Notes: generated from the sequence alone by a model not told the origin. A stretch of 16,193 bases of DNA from an uncultured bacterium (GCA_905214995.1 CAJMOT010000042.1:1-16193), one strand, 5' to 3'. Shown: positions 1 through 8,790, counted from the first letter of the stretch. Program-made: numbers and translations.

Positions 1-987
1 GCGGCGGCGGGGGCTGTTGCGCTCGCCGAATACGGGATTCTCGGGATCCCCGCCGCGCGGTTCGCCGCGGCGAACCCCGAAAAGGTTCTGCGGAAAATCG
101 CACCGGTTTTCGTCGCCCTCTATGCGGTTGCGAAGCCCGCGGTGCTTGTTGCGGAAAAAATCGGGGCGAAGCTCGCGGGGAAAAAGCTTCCCTGCAAGCC
201 GCCGTTCAGCCGCATAGACGCGGAGATAATGCTGCGCGCCGAGGACGCCGACGCCGAGCCGGTTTCGCCCTACGCCGGCAAGATAGCGCGCAACGCGATT
301 AGGCTGCAAGAGCTCGACGTCAGCGACGCGATGCTGCCGCGCAGCAAAGTCGAGTACTTCGACATCGACGAGCCCTATTCCGAAAACCTGAAAGTCGCCC
401 TGCGCTCGCGCTACAACCGCTATCCCCTCTGCCGCGGCGACCTCGACGACTGCTACGGCATAATCCACCTGCGCGACCTATTCGCGGCGCAGGCGGAATC
501 CGAAACGCCCGACCTCTCCAAAATCGCGCGCCAGACGCTCCGCCTGCGCGAAAACGAAAACCTCGAATCGGCGCTCGCGAAAATGCTCGGGTACAAAATC
601 CACATCGCGCTCGTCGAGGACGATTTCGGGGGCGTCATAGGGGTGCTGACGCTCGACGCCGCGCTCGGCGAGCTCGTCGGGCAGATACGCGACGAATTCG
701 CAGTCTCGCAGGGCGAGCCGATCCGCGTGATAGGCAGAAACAAGTACAAGATTTCTGGGCTCGCGCCCATACGCCGCGTGGAGGATTTTCTGGACGTCGA
801 TTTCGACGCCGACGAAGTCTCCACTTTCGGGGGGCTCGTCACTCTGTCGCTCGGGCGCTTTCCCGAAAAGGGGGAGAAGATATACTTCAAAGAGCAGCGC
901 ATGAGGGTCGTGGTGGACAAAATGGAGGCGAGGATGGTGGGCGAGTGCACCGCGACGCTGGAAGTCTCCGATTCTTCCGAAAAGTAG
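1..987 (+). CDS. CorC/HlyC-type CNNM + CBS-pair membrane protein, 5'-truncated by the window edge
   Basis: The reading frame is open from the first base, giving 328 residues with no start visible, so the true N-terminus lies outside the window. The first ~75 residues look like the end of a CNNM (DUF21) membrane domain, with hydrophobic stretches such as VFVALYAVAKPAVLVAEKI. A CBS pair follows at about residues 108-165 (with IDEPYSENLKVALRSRYNRY and YGIIHLRDLF) and 182-235. A CorC_HlyC C-terminal domain spans about 240-322 and contains FGGLVTLSLGRFPEKGEKI. Family members are inner-membrane proteins linked to Mg2+/Co2+ efflux or tolerance, and the CBS pair usually senses adenine nucleotides. 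The older name 'hemolysin' for this family is misleading. The gene is followed by a 178-bp gap and is probably not in the acnA operon. Family assignment is firm; the ion specificity is inferred. Confidence 0.88.
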   Translation, partial: AAAGAVALAEYGILGIPAARFAAANPEKVLRKIAPVFVALYAVAKPAVLVAEKIGAKLAGKKLPCKPPFSRIDAEIMLRAEDADAEPVSPYAGKIARNAIRLQELDVSDAMLPRSKVEYFDIDEPYSENLKVALRSRYNRYPLCRGDLDDCYGIIHLRDLFAAQAESETPDLSKIARQTLRLRENENLESALAKMLGYKIHIALVEDDFGGVIGVLTLDAALGELVGQIRDEFAVSQGEPIRVIGRNKYKISGLAPIRRVEDFLDVDFDADEVSTFGGLVTLSLGRFPEKGEKIYFKEQRMRVVVDKMEARMVGECTATLEVSDSSEK

Positions 988-1059
988 CCTTGCCCTTTCC
1001 CGCCGCTCCGGGCCGCTTTGGGGAAAATCCCGTTTTTAAAACGCCGCGCGCCCGCATAA

Positions 1060-1094
1060 TTGAATTGCAATGCGCCGCAGTTGGCGCATAAATT
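1060..1094 (+). promoter_or_regulatory. Putative acnA promoter with an inverted-repeat operator
   Basis: A perfect 7-bp inverted repeat (ATGCGCC, 6-nt loop, GGCGCAT; 1070-1089) sits about 75 bp before the aconitase start. It lies between a weak -35-like TTGCAA (1065-1070) and a weak -10-like TAAATT (1089-1094), spaced 18 bp. Each hexamer matches only 4 of 6 consensus bases. The gap locally shifts to A/T-rich sequence, as promoters in GC-rich genomes often do. A repressor bound to the repeat would block this promoter, but no regulator is known. The repeat is seen directly; its role is inferred. Confidence 0.3.
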
Positions 1095-1165
1095 GGACGC
1101 GCATTTAAAAATTCCGGCGGCCGCCCCGCGGCGGCGCCAAGACAACAGACAGACAGTTTCAGCCA

Positions 1166-3823
1166 ATGAACAATCCGCTCGATACGCTAACAGAATTTGA
1201 ATCGAAACAGGCCGGCGCGAAAGGTTTCATATACAGCCTTCCCGCCCTCAAAAAATCCGGGCTCGACGTCTCCCGACTGCCGGTGAGCGTGAGGATAGTG
1301 CTCGAAAGCGTACTGCGCAACTGCGGCGGAAAGCTCGCCTCGGAGGGCGACGCCAGGCGGCTTGCCGCGTGGAGCGCCCAAAACCCGGGCGACTACGAAG
1401 TGCCGTTCGTGGTCTCGCGCATAGTATTGCAGGACTTCACCGGCGTGCCGCTGCTCGTGGATCTGGCGGCCATGCGCGACGCCGCCGCAAAGCTCGGCGC
1501 CGACCCGTCGTGCGTCGAGCCGCTCGTGCCCGTCGACCTGGTGGTGGACCACTCCGTGCAGATGGACTTCGCCGGAACTCCCGACGCCTACGAAAAAAAC
1601 CTTGACATGGAGTTCGACAGAAACCGCGAGCGTTACGAATTTCTCAAATGGGGCCAGAGCGCGTTCAAGACGTTTTCGGTGGTTCCGCCCTCGACGGGCA
1701 TAATCCACCAGATAAACCTCGAGTTCCTCGCGCGCCTGGTGTTCCAATCCGAATCCGGAGGCAAAACCGTGTTCTATCCCGACACGCTCGTGGGCACGGA
1801 CTCGCACACGACGATGATTAACGGCCTCGGAGTCGTCGGCTGGGGCGTCGGCGGCATTGAGGCGGAGGCGGGAATGCTCGGCCAGCCCGTGTATTTCAAG
1901 GTTCCGGAAGTCGTCGGCGTGCGCATGACGGGCCGCCTCGAGGAGGGCGCAACCTCAACCGACCTCGCCCTGCACGTCACGCAGATGCTGCGCCGCGAGA
2001 AGGTCGTAGGCAAATTCGTTGAATTTTTCGGGGAGGGGGCGCGGAGCCTATCGCTCGCCGACCGCGCGACAGTCGCGAACATGGCGCCCGAATACGGGGC
2101 GACAATGGGCTATTTCCCCGTCGACGAGACGACGCTCGAATACCTGCTGCTGACGGGGCGCGACGAAAAGCTCGTCGCCCTCGCGCGCGACTATTACAAA
2201 GCGCAGGGAATTTTCGGGATCCCCTCCGACGGAGACTGCGACTACACAAAGGTAGTGGATCTCGACCTCTCGGAAGTCCGCCCGTCCATTGCCGGCCCCA
2301 AGCGACCGCAGGACAAAATCGCCCTGTCGGAGTCGAAGGAGGCTTTCCGGAATTTCATGTCCGAAATCGGCGCCGACCCCGACGCCAAAGCCGAAACCTC
2401 CAAGGGCGAACTGCGCAACGGCAGCGTTCTGATAGCGGCGATAACCAGCTGCACGAACACCTCGAACCCGTCGGTTCTCGTCGCGGCGGGGCTGCTGGCG
2501 AAAAAGGCGGACGAGCTCGGCCTGCGCCCGCCAGCCTATGTAAAGACGTCGCTCGCGCCGGGCTCGCGCGTGGTGACCGACTACCTCGAAGCCGCCGGAC
2601 TGCAAAAGCACCTCGATTCTCTCGGCTTCAACCTCGCCGGCTACGGCTGCGCGACGTGCATAGGCAATTCCGGCCCCATAGACGCGGAAATCTCGGAGGC
2701 CGTAAAATCCGCGGATTTGGCGTGCGCGAGCGTCCTGTCGGGCAACAGAAACTTTGAGGCGCGCGTCCACGCGCTGCTAAAAGCCAACTACCTCATGAGT
2801 CCGCCGCTCGTCGTCGCGTTCGCGCTGGCGGGCAGGATAGACATAGACTTCGACCGCGAGCCCCTCGCCAAGACCCCCGACGGAAAGGACGTGTTCCTCT
2901 CCGACGTCTGGCCGAGCTCCCGCGAAATTTCCGAAACGGTCGCCGCATGCGTCAAGAGCGAAATGTTCCGCGCGCGCTATTCCGACATGTCCGGCCCCGA
3001 GCGCTGGCGGAAAATCGAAAGCAAGGCCTCCGCAACCTACGCATGGGACGAAAACAGCACCTACATACAAAACCCGCCGTTCTTTGAATCCGTCGGAAAC
3101 AGGACGGCGCCGGCGCTCTCGGGTCTGCGGCCGCTCGCGATTCTCGGGGACTCCGTGACGACCGACCACATCTCGCCCGCGGGCTCCATTCCCCCCGACG
3201 GCCCCGCCGGAAAATACCTGCGCGCGCGCGGCGTCGAGCCCAAAGACTTCAATTCCTTCGGCTCGAGGCGCGGCAACGACAGGGTGATGACGCGCGGAAC
3301 GTTCGCCAACGTGCGCATCCGCAACCGCATGGCGGGCGGCGTCGAGGGCGGATACACCAAAATCGACGGAACCGGAGAAAACGTCCCGATCTTTGACGCG
3401 AGCCTCGCCTACAAGGAGCGCGGGGAGGGCCTAATAGTGTTCGGCGGAACCGACTACGGAATGGGCAGCTCGCGCGACTGGGCGGCGAAGGGCACGAAGC
3501 TGCTCGGCGTGCGCGCGGTCGTGGCGAAATCCTTCGAGCGCATACACCGCAGCAACCTCGTCGGAATGGGGGTTCTGCCGTTCGAGTTCTCCGCCGGAGA
3601 GGACGCGCAGACGCTCGGGCTCGACGGCACGGAGACATTCTCCATACTCGGCCTCGAAAACGGCATAAAGCCCGCGCAAATGGCGGTTCTCGAAATTTCG
3701 CGCGCGGACGGCTCCAAGTCGAGCGCGGACATCAGGCTGAGAATCGACACGCCCGTCGAAGCGGATTACTACATGTCCGGCGGAATCCTGCCGTTCGTGC
3801 TCGAAAAAATCGTCAACAAATAG
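1166..3823 (+). CDS. acnA: Aconitate hydratase A (aconitase, [4Fe-4S] enzyme)
   Basis: The 885-residue product has the usual length of AcnA/IRP-type aconitases and is complete. It isomerises citrate to isocitrate via cis-aconitate in the cytoplasmic TCA cycle. The three cluster-ligand cysteines are visible: C429 in [12 protein letters not shown], and C495 and C498 in [13 protein letters not shown]. Other family signatures are [56 protein letters not shown], and the swivel-domain [17 protein letters not shown]. The ATG at 1166 gives the expected N-terminus (an FIYSLPAL segment near residue 22) and lacks an obvious Shine-Dalgarno. The STAS gene starts 7 nt after the stop, so the two are probably co-transcribed. 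AcnA-type enzymes can act as RNA-binding regulators when they lose the cluster, but nothing here tests that. Confidence 0.97.
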   Translation: MNNPLDTLTEFESKQAGAKGFIYSLPALKKSGLDVSRLPVSVRIVLESVLRNCGGKLASEGDARRLAAWSAQNPGDYEVPFVVSRIVLQDFTGVPLLVDLAAMRDAAAKLGADPSCVEPLVPVDLVVDHSVQMDFAGTPDAYEKNLDMEFDRNRERYEFLKWGQSAFKTFSVVPPSTGIIHQINLEFLARLVFQSESGGKTVFYPDTLVGTDSHTTMINGLGVVGWGVGGIEAEAGMLGQPVYFKVPEVVGVRMTGRLEEGATSTDLALHVTQMLRREKVVGKFVEFFGEGARSLSLADRATVANMAPEYGATMGYFPVDETTLEYLLLTGRDEKLVALARDYYKAQGIFGIPSDGDCDYTKVVDLDLSEVRPSIAGPKRPQDKIALSESKEAFRNFMSEIGADPDAKAETSKGELRNGSVLIAAITSCTNTSNPSVLVAAGLLAKKADELGLRPPAYVKTSLAPGSRVVTDYLEAAGLQKHLDSLGFNLAGYGCATCIGNSGPIDAEISEAVKSADLACASVLSGNRNFEARVHALLKANYLMSPPLVVAFALAGRIDIDFDREPLAKTPDGKDVFLSDVWPSSREISETVAACVKSEMFRARYSDMSGPERWRKIESKASATYAWDENSTYIQNPPFFESVGNRTAPALSGLRPLAILGDSVTTDHISPAGSIPPDGPAGKYLRARGVEPKDFNSFGSRRGNDRVMTRGTFANVRIRNRMAGGVEGGYTKIDGTGENVPIFDASLAYKERGEGLIVFGGTDYGMGSSRDWAAKGTKLLGVRAVVAKSFERIHRSNLVGMGVLPFEFSAGEDAQTLGLDGTETFSILGLENGIKPAQMAVLEISRADGSKSSADIRLRIDTPVEADYYMSGGILPFVLEKIVNK

Positions 3824-3830
3824 CCCCGAT

Positions 3831-4313
3831 ATGTTAGAAGAAACAAAATACCTCGTGGGAATATCCTCCGGCGCCGCGACGATGGCGGTCGTCGGCAAGG
3901 CAAATTACCTGAACTGCCGCAACGTCGGAGAATTCTTTTCCGCCGCGATCGCCCGCGGATGCTCCAAAATAGTGGTGGACTGCTCGCAGTGCGCAGGCAT
4001 GGACAGCACGTTCCTTGGAATGGTGGCGGGGGCGGCGCTGAAAATACACAAGACGGGCGGCGAAATGGTTCTTGTAAACCTGAACGACCGCAACAGGGAG
4101 CTCATCGACAATCTCGGCATATTCAAGCTCGTAAAAATCGCCGAAGACCCGTCGGCGATGCCCAAGCCAACATCCGAGTTCCTGCCCGCCAACAACGCGA
4201 CCCACGCCAACATCCTAAACGCCCACGAAAACCTCGTGGAGGCAGACTCGTCAAACAAAACCAAATTTGAAGACGTCATAGCCTTCCTCAAAAGGGAAAC
4301 CGAAAGCAAATAG
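3831..4313 (+). CDS. STAS-domain protein, anti-sigma factor antagonist-like
   Basis: This 160-residue protein has an N-terminal STAS domain (about residues 5-105) of the SpoIIAA/RsbV class. The segment CSKIVVDCSQCAGMDSTFLG places Ser59-Thr60 in the position where such proteins are phosphorylated by an HPK-type anti-sigma kinase. The last ~50 residues are polar and low in structure (KPTSEFLPANN, then ENLVEADSSNKTKFEDVIAF) and are not part of a standard STAS domain. The next gene, 3 nt downstream, encodes a PP2C-like phosphatase, the enzyme class that removes phosphate from this serine. The pair therefore looks like a partner-switching module. No anti-sigma kinase or sigma factor is present in the window, so the target is unknown. 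Confidence 0.85.
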   Translation: MLEETKYLVGISSGAATMAVVGKANYLNCRNVGEFFSAAIARGCSKIVVDCSQCAGMDSTFLGMVAGAALKIHKTGGEMVLVNLNDRNRELIDNLGIFKLVKIAEDPSAMPKPTSEFLPANNATHANILNAHENLVEADSSNKTKFEDVIAFLKRETESK

Positions 4314-4316
4314 CCA

Positions 4317-5753
4317 ATGGTTTGCGTCCTCGCCTCCGCAATATTAGCGGCGATCGCCGCAGCGTGCGCCCTGTTCGCGCTGCATTCGCGCCGCGAGCTC
4401 GCAAGCGCGCTCGACGAAATCGACAGGATGAAAGAGGAGAGGCAGGTGATAATCGAATTTCTGCACAGGAGCGCCGACGACATCGGCTCGGGCGCAAACC
4501 GCGAGAAAATCTACAAGCGCATAGTCCGCGCCACCGCGCTCTCATGCGGGGCGATGAGCGCGTGCGTGTACGAAAAGTCGCCCGACGGAAGGCTCGCGGC
4601 AAAGGCCTGCGAGGGGCTCTTTCCGCCCCAGACGCGGAAAATCGAAAAACAGAAGAGCGGCGAGCTGCGCGCCGAATTTATAGAAGACGCCCTGCGACGC
4701 GAGGTGCTCGAGCCCAACGAGGGCGTGCTCGGCGAGGTCGCCGCGTCCGGAAAGGGAGTGCTGATAAGGGACGCGCTCAAAGACCCCCGCGTAATCCGCC
4801 ACGAGGACGAGTCCCTCAAAATCCGCAGCCTAATGGTCGTTCCGCTCGTGTTCAGGGGGCAGCTCGACGGGGTGCTCGCCGTGGCAAACCCCATAAGCGG
4901 CAGGGCGTTCACGGAAACGGAATTTTCCCTCGCGCGCTCCCTCGGAGAGCAGTGCGCCCTCGCCCTTCAAAACGCGGAGGCGGTTTCGGCGCTTATAATG
5001 AAAAACAAACTCGAGTTCGATTTGAGGCTCGCAAGCAGCGTCCAGCGGTACCTTTTGCCCGAAAAACTGCCGGAGGTTCCCGGGCTCGAATTCGCCGTAA
5101 AATATCTTCCGCAACAGCTCATAGGAGGCGACTTCTACGATTTCTTCAAGCTCCCGAGCGGCAAAATCGGCGTCGTGATAGGCGACGTATCGGGCAAGGG
5201 GATTTCGGCGGCGATACTCATGGCGCTCTGCCAAACCAAGCTCAGATACATAGCCTCCACCGGCAAGTCGCCCGCGCAAACCCTCAAAATGCTGAACTCC
5301 GAAATGGTGCGCGCGATGCGCTCGGACATGTTCATAACCATAATATACGCGATTCTCGACCCGAGCTCGGGGGAGGCTAAATTCGCGCGCGCCGGCCACG
5401 AGCCACCGCTGCTCGCGCGGGCGGGTTCGGACGGCCCGGCGGTTCCGGTAAAATCGAGGGGAATGGCGCTCGGCATGGTCTCCGAGGAGCTCTTCGACAG
5501 CGTGATAGAGGACGCCTCCTTCAAAATGGGCCCGGGCGACGTTCTCGCCCTCTACACCGACGGGCTCACGGAGGCCGCCGACCCGCGCGGAGCCGAGTTC
5601 TCCGCAAAAAAATTGGCGGAAACAGTCTCGACATTGCGCTCGAGAAATGCAAATGATTTGAACGAAGAAATCATAAAGTCCGTCGAAGCGTTTATGGCGC
5701 CGGAAAAGAAGTACGGCGACGATTTGACGCTTTTGACCGTCAAAAAACTCTAA
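4317..5753 (+). CDS. Membrane-anchored GAF-PP2C (RsbU/SpoIIE-like) serine phosphatase
   Basis: This 478-residue protein has, in order, one N-terminal membrane segment (residues 1-22, rich in Ala/Leu/Ile), a short helical linker (28-50), a GAF domain (about 60-223), and a SpoIIE/PP2C phosphatase domain (about 265-478). Metal-binding acidic residues are visible: D272 in IGGDFYDFF, D290 in GDVSGKGISAAILMA, D415 in LYTDGLTEA, and D468-D469 in YGDDLTLL. It should dephosphorylate a phospho-STAS protein, most simply the product of the gene ending 3 nt upstream. The GAF domain suggests control by a small ligand or redox/gas signal, but no haem- or cyclic-nucleotide-specific residue can be assigned by eye. 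The ATG at 4317 is favoured because it begins the hydrophobic anchor and fits the tight operon spacing. Confidence 0.92.
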   Translation: MVCVLASAILAAIAAACALFALHSRRELASALDEIDRMKEERQVIIEFLHRSADDIGSGANREKIYKRIVRATALSCGAMSACVYEKSPDGRLAAKACEGLFPPQTRKIEKQKSGELRAEFIEDALRREVLEPNEGVLGEVAASGKGVLIRDALKDPRVIRHEDESLKIRSLMVVPLVFRGQLDGVLAVANPISGRAFTETEFSLARSLGEQCALALQNAEAVSALIMKNKLEFDLRLASSVQRYLLPEKLPEVPGLEFAVKYLPQQLIGGDFYDFFKLPSGKIGVVIGDVSGKGISAAILMALCQTKLRYIASTGKSPAQTLKMLNSEMVRAMRSDMFITIIYAILDPSSGEAKFARAGHEPPLLARAGSDGPAVPVKSRGMALGMVSEELFDSVIEDASFKMGPGDVLALYTDGLTEAADPRGAEFSAKKLAETVSTLRSRNANDLNEEIIKSVEAFMAPEKKYGDDLTLLTVKKL

Positions 5754-5765
5754 ACAGCCAAACAC

Positions 5766-5770
5766 AAGGA
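5766..5770 (+). promoter_or_regulatory. Shine-Dalgarno for ybaB
   Basis: AAGGA lies 6 nt before the ATG at 5777. It supports that start and is one of the few clear ribosome-binding sites in a window where most genes lack one. Confidence 0.6.
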
Positions 5771-5776
5771 TACGCT

Positions 5777-6085
5777 ATGCCCGGAGTCGGCAAACTTTTG
5801 AAACAGGCGCAGAAAATGCAGAAGGCTATGGAGACCGTCCAGGCCCAGCTCGCGGAAATGACCGTCGAAGGGTCGGCGGCGGGCGGCGCGGTAAAAGCCG
5901 TAGTGAACGGCCAAGGGGCCTTAAAATCCATAAAGCTCGACCCCGAATTTCTCAAAGAAGACGCAGCGAGCGTCGAGGCCTCCATCGTCGCCGCCGTAGA
6001 GGACGCCGCCGCGAAGGCGCGCGCCAAGAGCGAGGCGGAAATGAACAAAATAACCGGCGGATTCTCCATTCCCGGCCTCGTTTAA
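5777..6085 (+). CDS. ybaB: YbaB/EbfC-family nucleoid-associated protein
   Basis: The 102-residue product has the family's usual length and architecture. An N-terminal amphipathic helix (KLLKQAQKMQKAMETVQAQL) is followed by a small beta sheet (VKAVVNGQGALKSIKLDPEFL), then a C-terminal helix and the typical glycine/proline tail (NKITGGFSIPGLV). YbaB/EbfC dimers bind DNA and affect nucleoid structure. In many bacteria the gene sits between dnaX and recR. Here recR follows 86 bp downstream, but the upstream neighbour is the phosphatase rather than dnaX. Identity is firm; its specific DNA targets are unknown. Confidence 0.95.
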   Translation: MPGVGKLLKQAQKMQKAMETVQAQLAEMTVEGSAAGGAVKAVVNGQGALKSIKLDPEFLKEDAASVEASIVAAVEDAAAKARAKSEAEMNKITGGFSIPGLV

Positions 6086-6116
6086 AGCGGCAGGCCTCCG
6101 AGAGGGGGAGCTGTCG

Positions 6117-6152
6117 GGCGGGAAAATAAAGCGCAGCGGGCTTTTCCCCGCC
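6117..6152 (+). other. Possible intercistronic hairpin between ybaB and recR
   Basis: GGCGGGAAAA (6117-6126) can pair with TTTTCCCCGCC (6142-6152), with one bulged C. The structure sits in the 86-bp ybaB-recR gap and ends 19 nt before the recR ATG. There is no T-tract after it, so it is not an intrinsic terminator. It could affect mRNA stability or recR translation; that role is speculative. Confidence 0.3.
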
Positions 6153-6171
6153 CCAATCGCCGCGACTCAAA

Positions 6172-6768
6172 ATGAGCAAATCTTTCGACAGACTCAAGAG
6201 CGCCCTCAAAAAGCTTCCGGGAACGGGGCTAAAAAGCGCCGAGCGCATGGCGATGTACCTCGCCCTCGAAAACCGCGCCGACGCCGCGGAAATCGCGGAA
6301 TCCATAACGGCGGCGCTCGGGCGCATCACCCCATGCCCCGAGTGCTTCGGGCTCTCCGAGAACGGGCAGCCGTGCGAAATATGCTCCGACAAGTCGAGGA
6401 TACCCGACATCGTGTGCGTCGTTGAAAAGGCCTCCGACATCGCCGCAATAGAAAAATCCGGCGCGTGGAGGGGAAAATACCACGTTCTGGGCGGCAAGCT
6501 TTCGCCCATAAAAAAGATAGGCCCCGACAGGCTCAACCTGGCCTCCCTCGCAAGGCGCGCGGAGGAGTCCGGCATAACGGAAATCATTCTCGCCCTTTCA
6601 AACGACATCGAGGCCGAGGCCACCTGCCACTACATTCAGGAGCGCGTCGCCGCCCCGCGCGGAATACGGCTGACGCGCATAGGATTCGGTCTTCCCAGCG
6701 GCAGCCAGCTCGGATTCGCGGACTCGGGCACAATAAAAAGCGCGCTCGAGTCGCGCAAGGCGTTCTGA
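6172..6768 (+). CDS. recR: Recombination mediator RecR
   Basis: The 198-residue product has the normal RecR length and order. An N-terminal helix-hairpin-helix (KLPGTGLKSAERMAMYL) precedes a four-cysteine zinc finger with C55, C58, C68 and C71 (CPECFG...CEICSD). A Toprim domain follows from about residue 78 (IVCVVEKASDIAAIEKSG, YHVLGGKLSPIKKIGPDRL, then EIILALSNDIEAEAT). The C-terminal segment GFGLPSGSQLGFADSGTI is the conserved Walker-B-like end. RecR acts with RecO (and RecF) to load RecA onto SSB-coated single-stranded DNA at gaps. The typical TEGE-like position of the Toprim domain reads SNDIEAEAT here, a mild divergence. Co-location with ybaB supports the call. Confidence 0.96.
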   Translation: MSKSFDRLKSALKKLPGTGLKSAERMAMYLALENRADAAEIAESITAALGRITPCPECFGLSENGQPCEICSDKSRIPDIVCVVEKASDIAAIEKSGAWRGKYHVLGGKLSPIKKIGPDRLNLASLARRAEESGITEIILALSNDIEAEATCHYIQERVAAPRGIRLTRIGFGLPSGSQLGFADSGTIKSALESRKAF

Positions 6769-6836
6769 CGCCCCTCCGCGCGGACGCGGGGAGGAACGCG
6801 GGCGCCGGAAAACCACAATACCGACACATGCCAAAT

Positions 6837-7865
6837 ATGAAAAAACTTCTTTGCATGGCGGCGCTTTTTGCGGCTTGCCTATCCGGCGCGCAGACGATAA
6901 ACGAAATCTCCGCCGACCCCCCGCCCGCCGCGCCGCTTCCGGACGCGCAGGAGCCCGCCGCAAAAAGCGACATATCATATCCCGACGCGGTAGTTCTCGG
7001 CATAGTCGAGGGGCTCACCGAATACCTGCCCGTCTCGTCCACCGGCCACCTCATCATAGCCAACGCATTTTTGGGGCTCGACTCGCGCGAGCCGCTCTTC
7101 GACGCCGACGGCAATCCCGTCCTAAACGGCCGCTGCGAACCCGTGACGCTGAAAGCCGCGGCCGACGCGTACGCCGTCGTGATCCAGCTGGGGGCGATAG
7201 CGGCGGTGGCGTTCGTCTACTGGGAATGGTTGGTGAAAATGTTTTTCGGGCTTCTCGGCCGCAACTCCGAGGGGCTGAGGCTGCTGCGCAACATCATGGC
7301 GGCCTTCGCGCCCGCGGCGGCCGCGGGGCTTCTATTGGGCGAATTTATCGAAAGCGCGCTGTTCGGCGTCGTTCCGGTGATAGCCGCCCTGTTCTTCGGC
7401 GCGCTGCTGATGCTCTGGACGCAGCGCCGGTACGCCTCCGCCCACGCCTTGCCGCATTCGCCCCGCGCGCGCCTCGAAAACATGCGGGCGCGCTCCGCGC
7501 TTCTAATCGGAATCCTCCAATGCGTCGCGATGTGGCCCGGCACGAGCCGCTCTATGATGACGATTGTGGGCGGCTACGCCGTCGGGCTCGGGCCGGCGGA
7601 TTCCGCGCGCTTCAGCTTTCTGCTGGGGCTCGTCACCCTCTCCGCGGCGTCGGCATACAAAATCGTGAAAGACGGCGACGCCATTCTGCGCGCGGTATCC
7701 TCCGGCCCGCTGTTGCTCGGAATGGCGGTTGCATTCGCCGCCGCCGCAGTCTCGGTCAAGTGGCTTGTCGAATTTCTGACGCGCAGGGGGCTTGCGCCCT
7801 TCGCGTATTACAGGATAGCCCTCGCGCTCATACTCGGAGCGCTCGCATACTTCAACTTTATCTGA
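6837..7865 (+). CDS. uppP: Undecaprenyl-diphosphate phosphatase UppP (BacA) with an N-terminal signal-like extension
   Basis: The enzyme recycles the C55 lipid carrier used for peptidoglycan by removing one phosphate from undecaprenyl pyrophosphate. Catalytic residues are in place: E58, E62 and H71 in VEGLTEYLPVSSTGHLI, with the same spacing as E17/E21/H30 of the E. coli enzyme, and R238 in WPGTSRSMMTI. The 342 residues exceed the usual ~270. Most of the excess is an N-terminal extension made of a secretion-signal-like segment (MKKLLCMAALFAACLSGAQ) and a proline/alanine-rich linker (residues 24-45). A second excess is a polar loop at about 82-110 between the first catalytic helices. The ATG at 6837 is preferred because it starts a standard signal-like sequence. 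The ATG at 6828 would add MPN, and starts further upstream fall inside recR. Confidence 0.9.
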   Translation: MKKLLCMAALFAACLSGAQTINEISADPPPAAPLPDAQEPAAKSDISYPDAVVLGIVEGLTEYLPVSSTGHLIIANAFLGLDSREPLFDADGNPVLNGRCEPVTLKAAADAYAVVIQLGAIAAVAFVYWEWLVKMFFGLLGRNSEGLRLLRNIMAAFAPAAAAGLLLGEFIESALFGVVPVIAALFFGALLMLWTQRRYASAHALPHSPRARLENMRARSALLIGILQCVAMWPGTSRSMMTIVGGYAVGLGPADSARFSFLLGLVTLSAASAYKIVKDGDAILRAVSSGPLLLGMAVAFAAAAVSVKWLVEFLTRRGLAPFAYYRIALALILGALAYFNFI

Positions 7866-7868
7866 GCC

Positions 7869-8741
7869 TTGAAGATAATCGACTGCCACGCGCACTTCTA
7901 CCCGCGCTTCGCCGCCGAAAACCCCGAAGCGTGGGCGGCATGCGCCGGCGAGCCCTACTGGGGCGCGCTCGTCGGCAGGCGCGCGGACGGCAGACGGTCT
8001 TTGCAGGGGTTTCCAAACGAAAAAAAATTCCTGCTCGACATGGACCGCGCGGGCGTGGAAAGGGCAGTCGTGCAGGGCTGGTACTGGGAAAATCCCGCGA
8101 CGTGCTCGCTCATGAACGCCGAGATCGCGAAATTCGCGGCGGCGCACCCCGACAGGATTTCCGCGTTCGCCTCCATAAACCCCGCGTTCCGGCGCGAATC
8201 GCTCGAAGAGATCGCCCGCGCGCGCGACCTCGGGTTCATCGGCGCGGGAGAGCTCCACGACGGAGTCCAAGGCTTCCGCTATTCGTCCCGGGAATTTTCG
8301 GAAATCGCGCTGGCATGCGCCGGCGCGGGGCTCGCCATCTGCGCGCACCTAACCGAAAAAACCCCGCGCCAATACCCCGGCAAGCGCGCGACAAATTTTG
8401 AAGCCGCCTACGCCGCCGCGCGCGCCTGCCCGTCCGCCAAATTCATATTCGCCCATCTCTGCGGCGGGGACGCCGTCGAGCCGTCATTTGAACCTCCGCC
8501 GAACGCCTTTTTCGACACCGCGGCGTTCCCGCTCACGGACGGCGCTGAGGCCGTGGCAAAGGCTGTAAAAAAATTTCCACGCCGCGCGCTCTACGGCTCG
8601 GACTACCCGCTGCGCCTATACCCGCGCAAATTCATAGAGGAGGAAATGGAAACCGCCGTCGCCGAGGCGAAAGCTGCTGTGCCCGCCGGGCTCGCGCGGA
8701 AGTTTTTTTCGGAAAACTTCGAGTCGCTGTACGCGCGCTGA
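7869..8741 (+). CDS. Amidohydrolase-family TIM-barrel metal-dependent hydrolase
   Basis: This 290-residue protein appears to start at TTG (7869), 3 nt after the uppP stop. That suggests translational coupling. The metal-site pattern of amidohydrolase-2 proteins is visible: H7 and H9 in IDCHAHFYPR, E128 in GAGELHDG, H160 in ICAHLTEK, H196 in FIFAHLCGGD, and D245 in ALYGSDYPLR. The fold should be a (beta/alpha)8 barrel with one or two metals, in the cytoplasm, as no signal peptide is present. The substrate cannot be read from the sequence. Relatives include decarboxylases and hydrolases of diverse small molecules. The position behind uppP does not by itself indicate a cell-wall role. Confidence 0.85.
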   Translation: MKIIDCHAHFYPRFAAENPEAWAACAGEPYWGALVGRRADGRRSLQGFPNEKKFLLDMDRAGVERAVVQGWYWENPATCSLMNAEIAKFAAAHPDRISAFASINPAFRRESLEEIARARDLGFIGAGELHDGVQGFRYSSREFSEIALACAGAGLAICAHLTEKTPRQYPGKRATNFEAAYAAARACPSAKFIFAHLCGGDAVEPSFEPPPNAFFDTAAFPLTDGAEAVAKAVKKFPRRALYGSDYPLRLYPRKFIEEEMETAVAEAKAAVPAGLARKFFSENFESLYAR

Positions 8742-8790
8742 CGCGCACGCTGAGCGCCTTCCGCCCCTCCCTTTCGGGCGCGCTGCGGAT

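Noticed and set aside
2048..2770. Long antisense frames opposite acnA, aspS, the PP2C gene and others
   Set aside because: In GC-rich genomes with strong third-position bias the complementary frames stay open; these translations are Arg/Ala-rich and lack recognisable domains.
6465..6836. Long N-terminal extension of uppP reaching back into recR
   Set aside because: It is a shadow frame of recR with Arg/Pro-rich composition; the signal-like start at 6837 is far more credible.
8742..8790. Terminator between the convergent amidohydrolase and tatD genes
   Set aside because: Only short, imperfect stems and no adequate T-tract on either strand were found.
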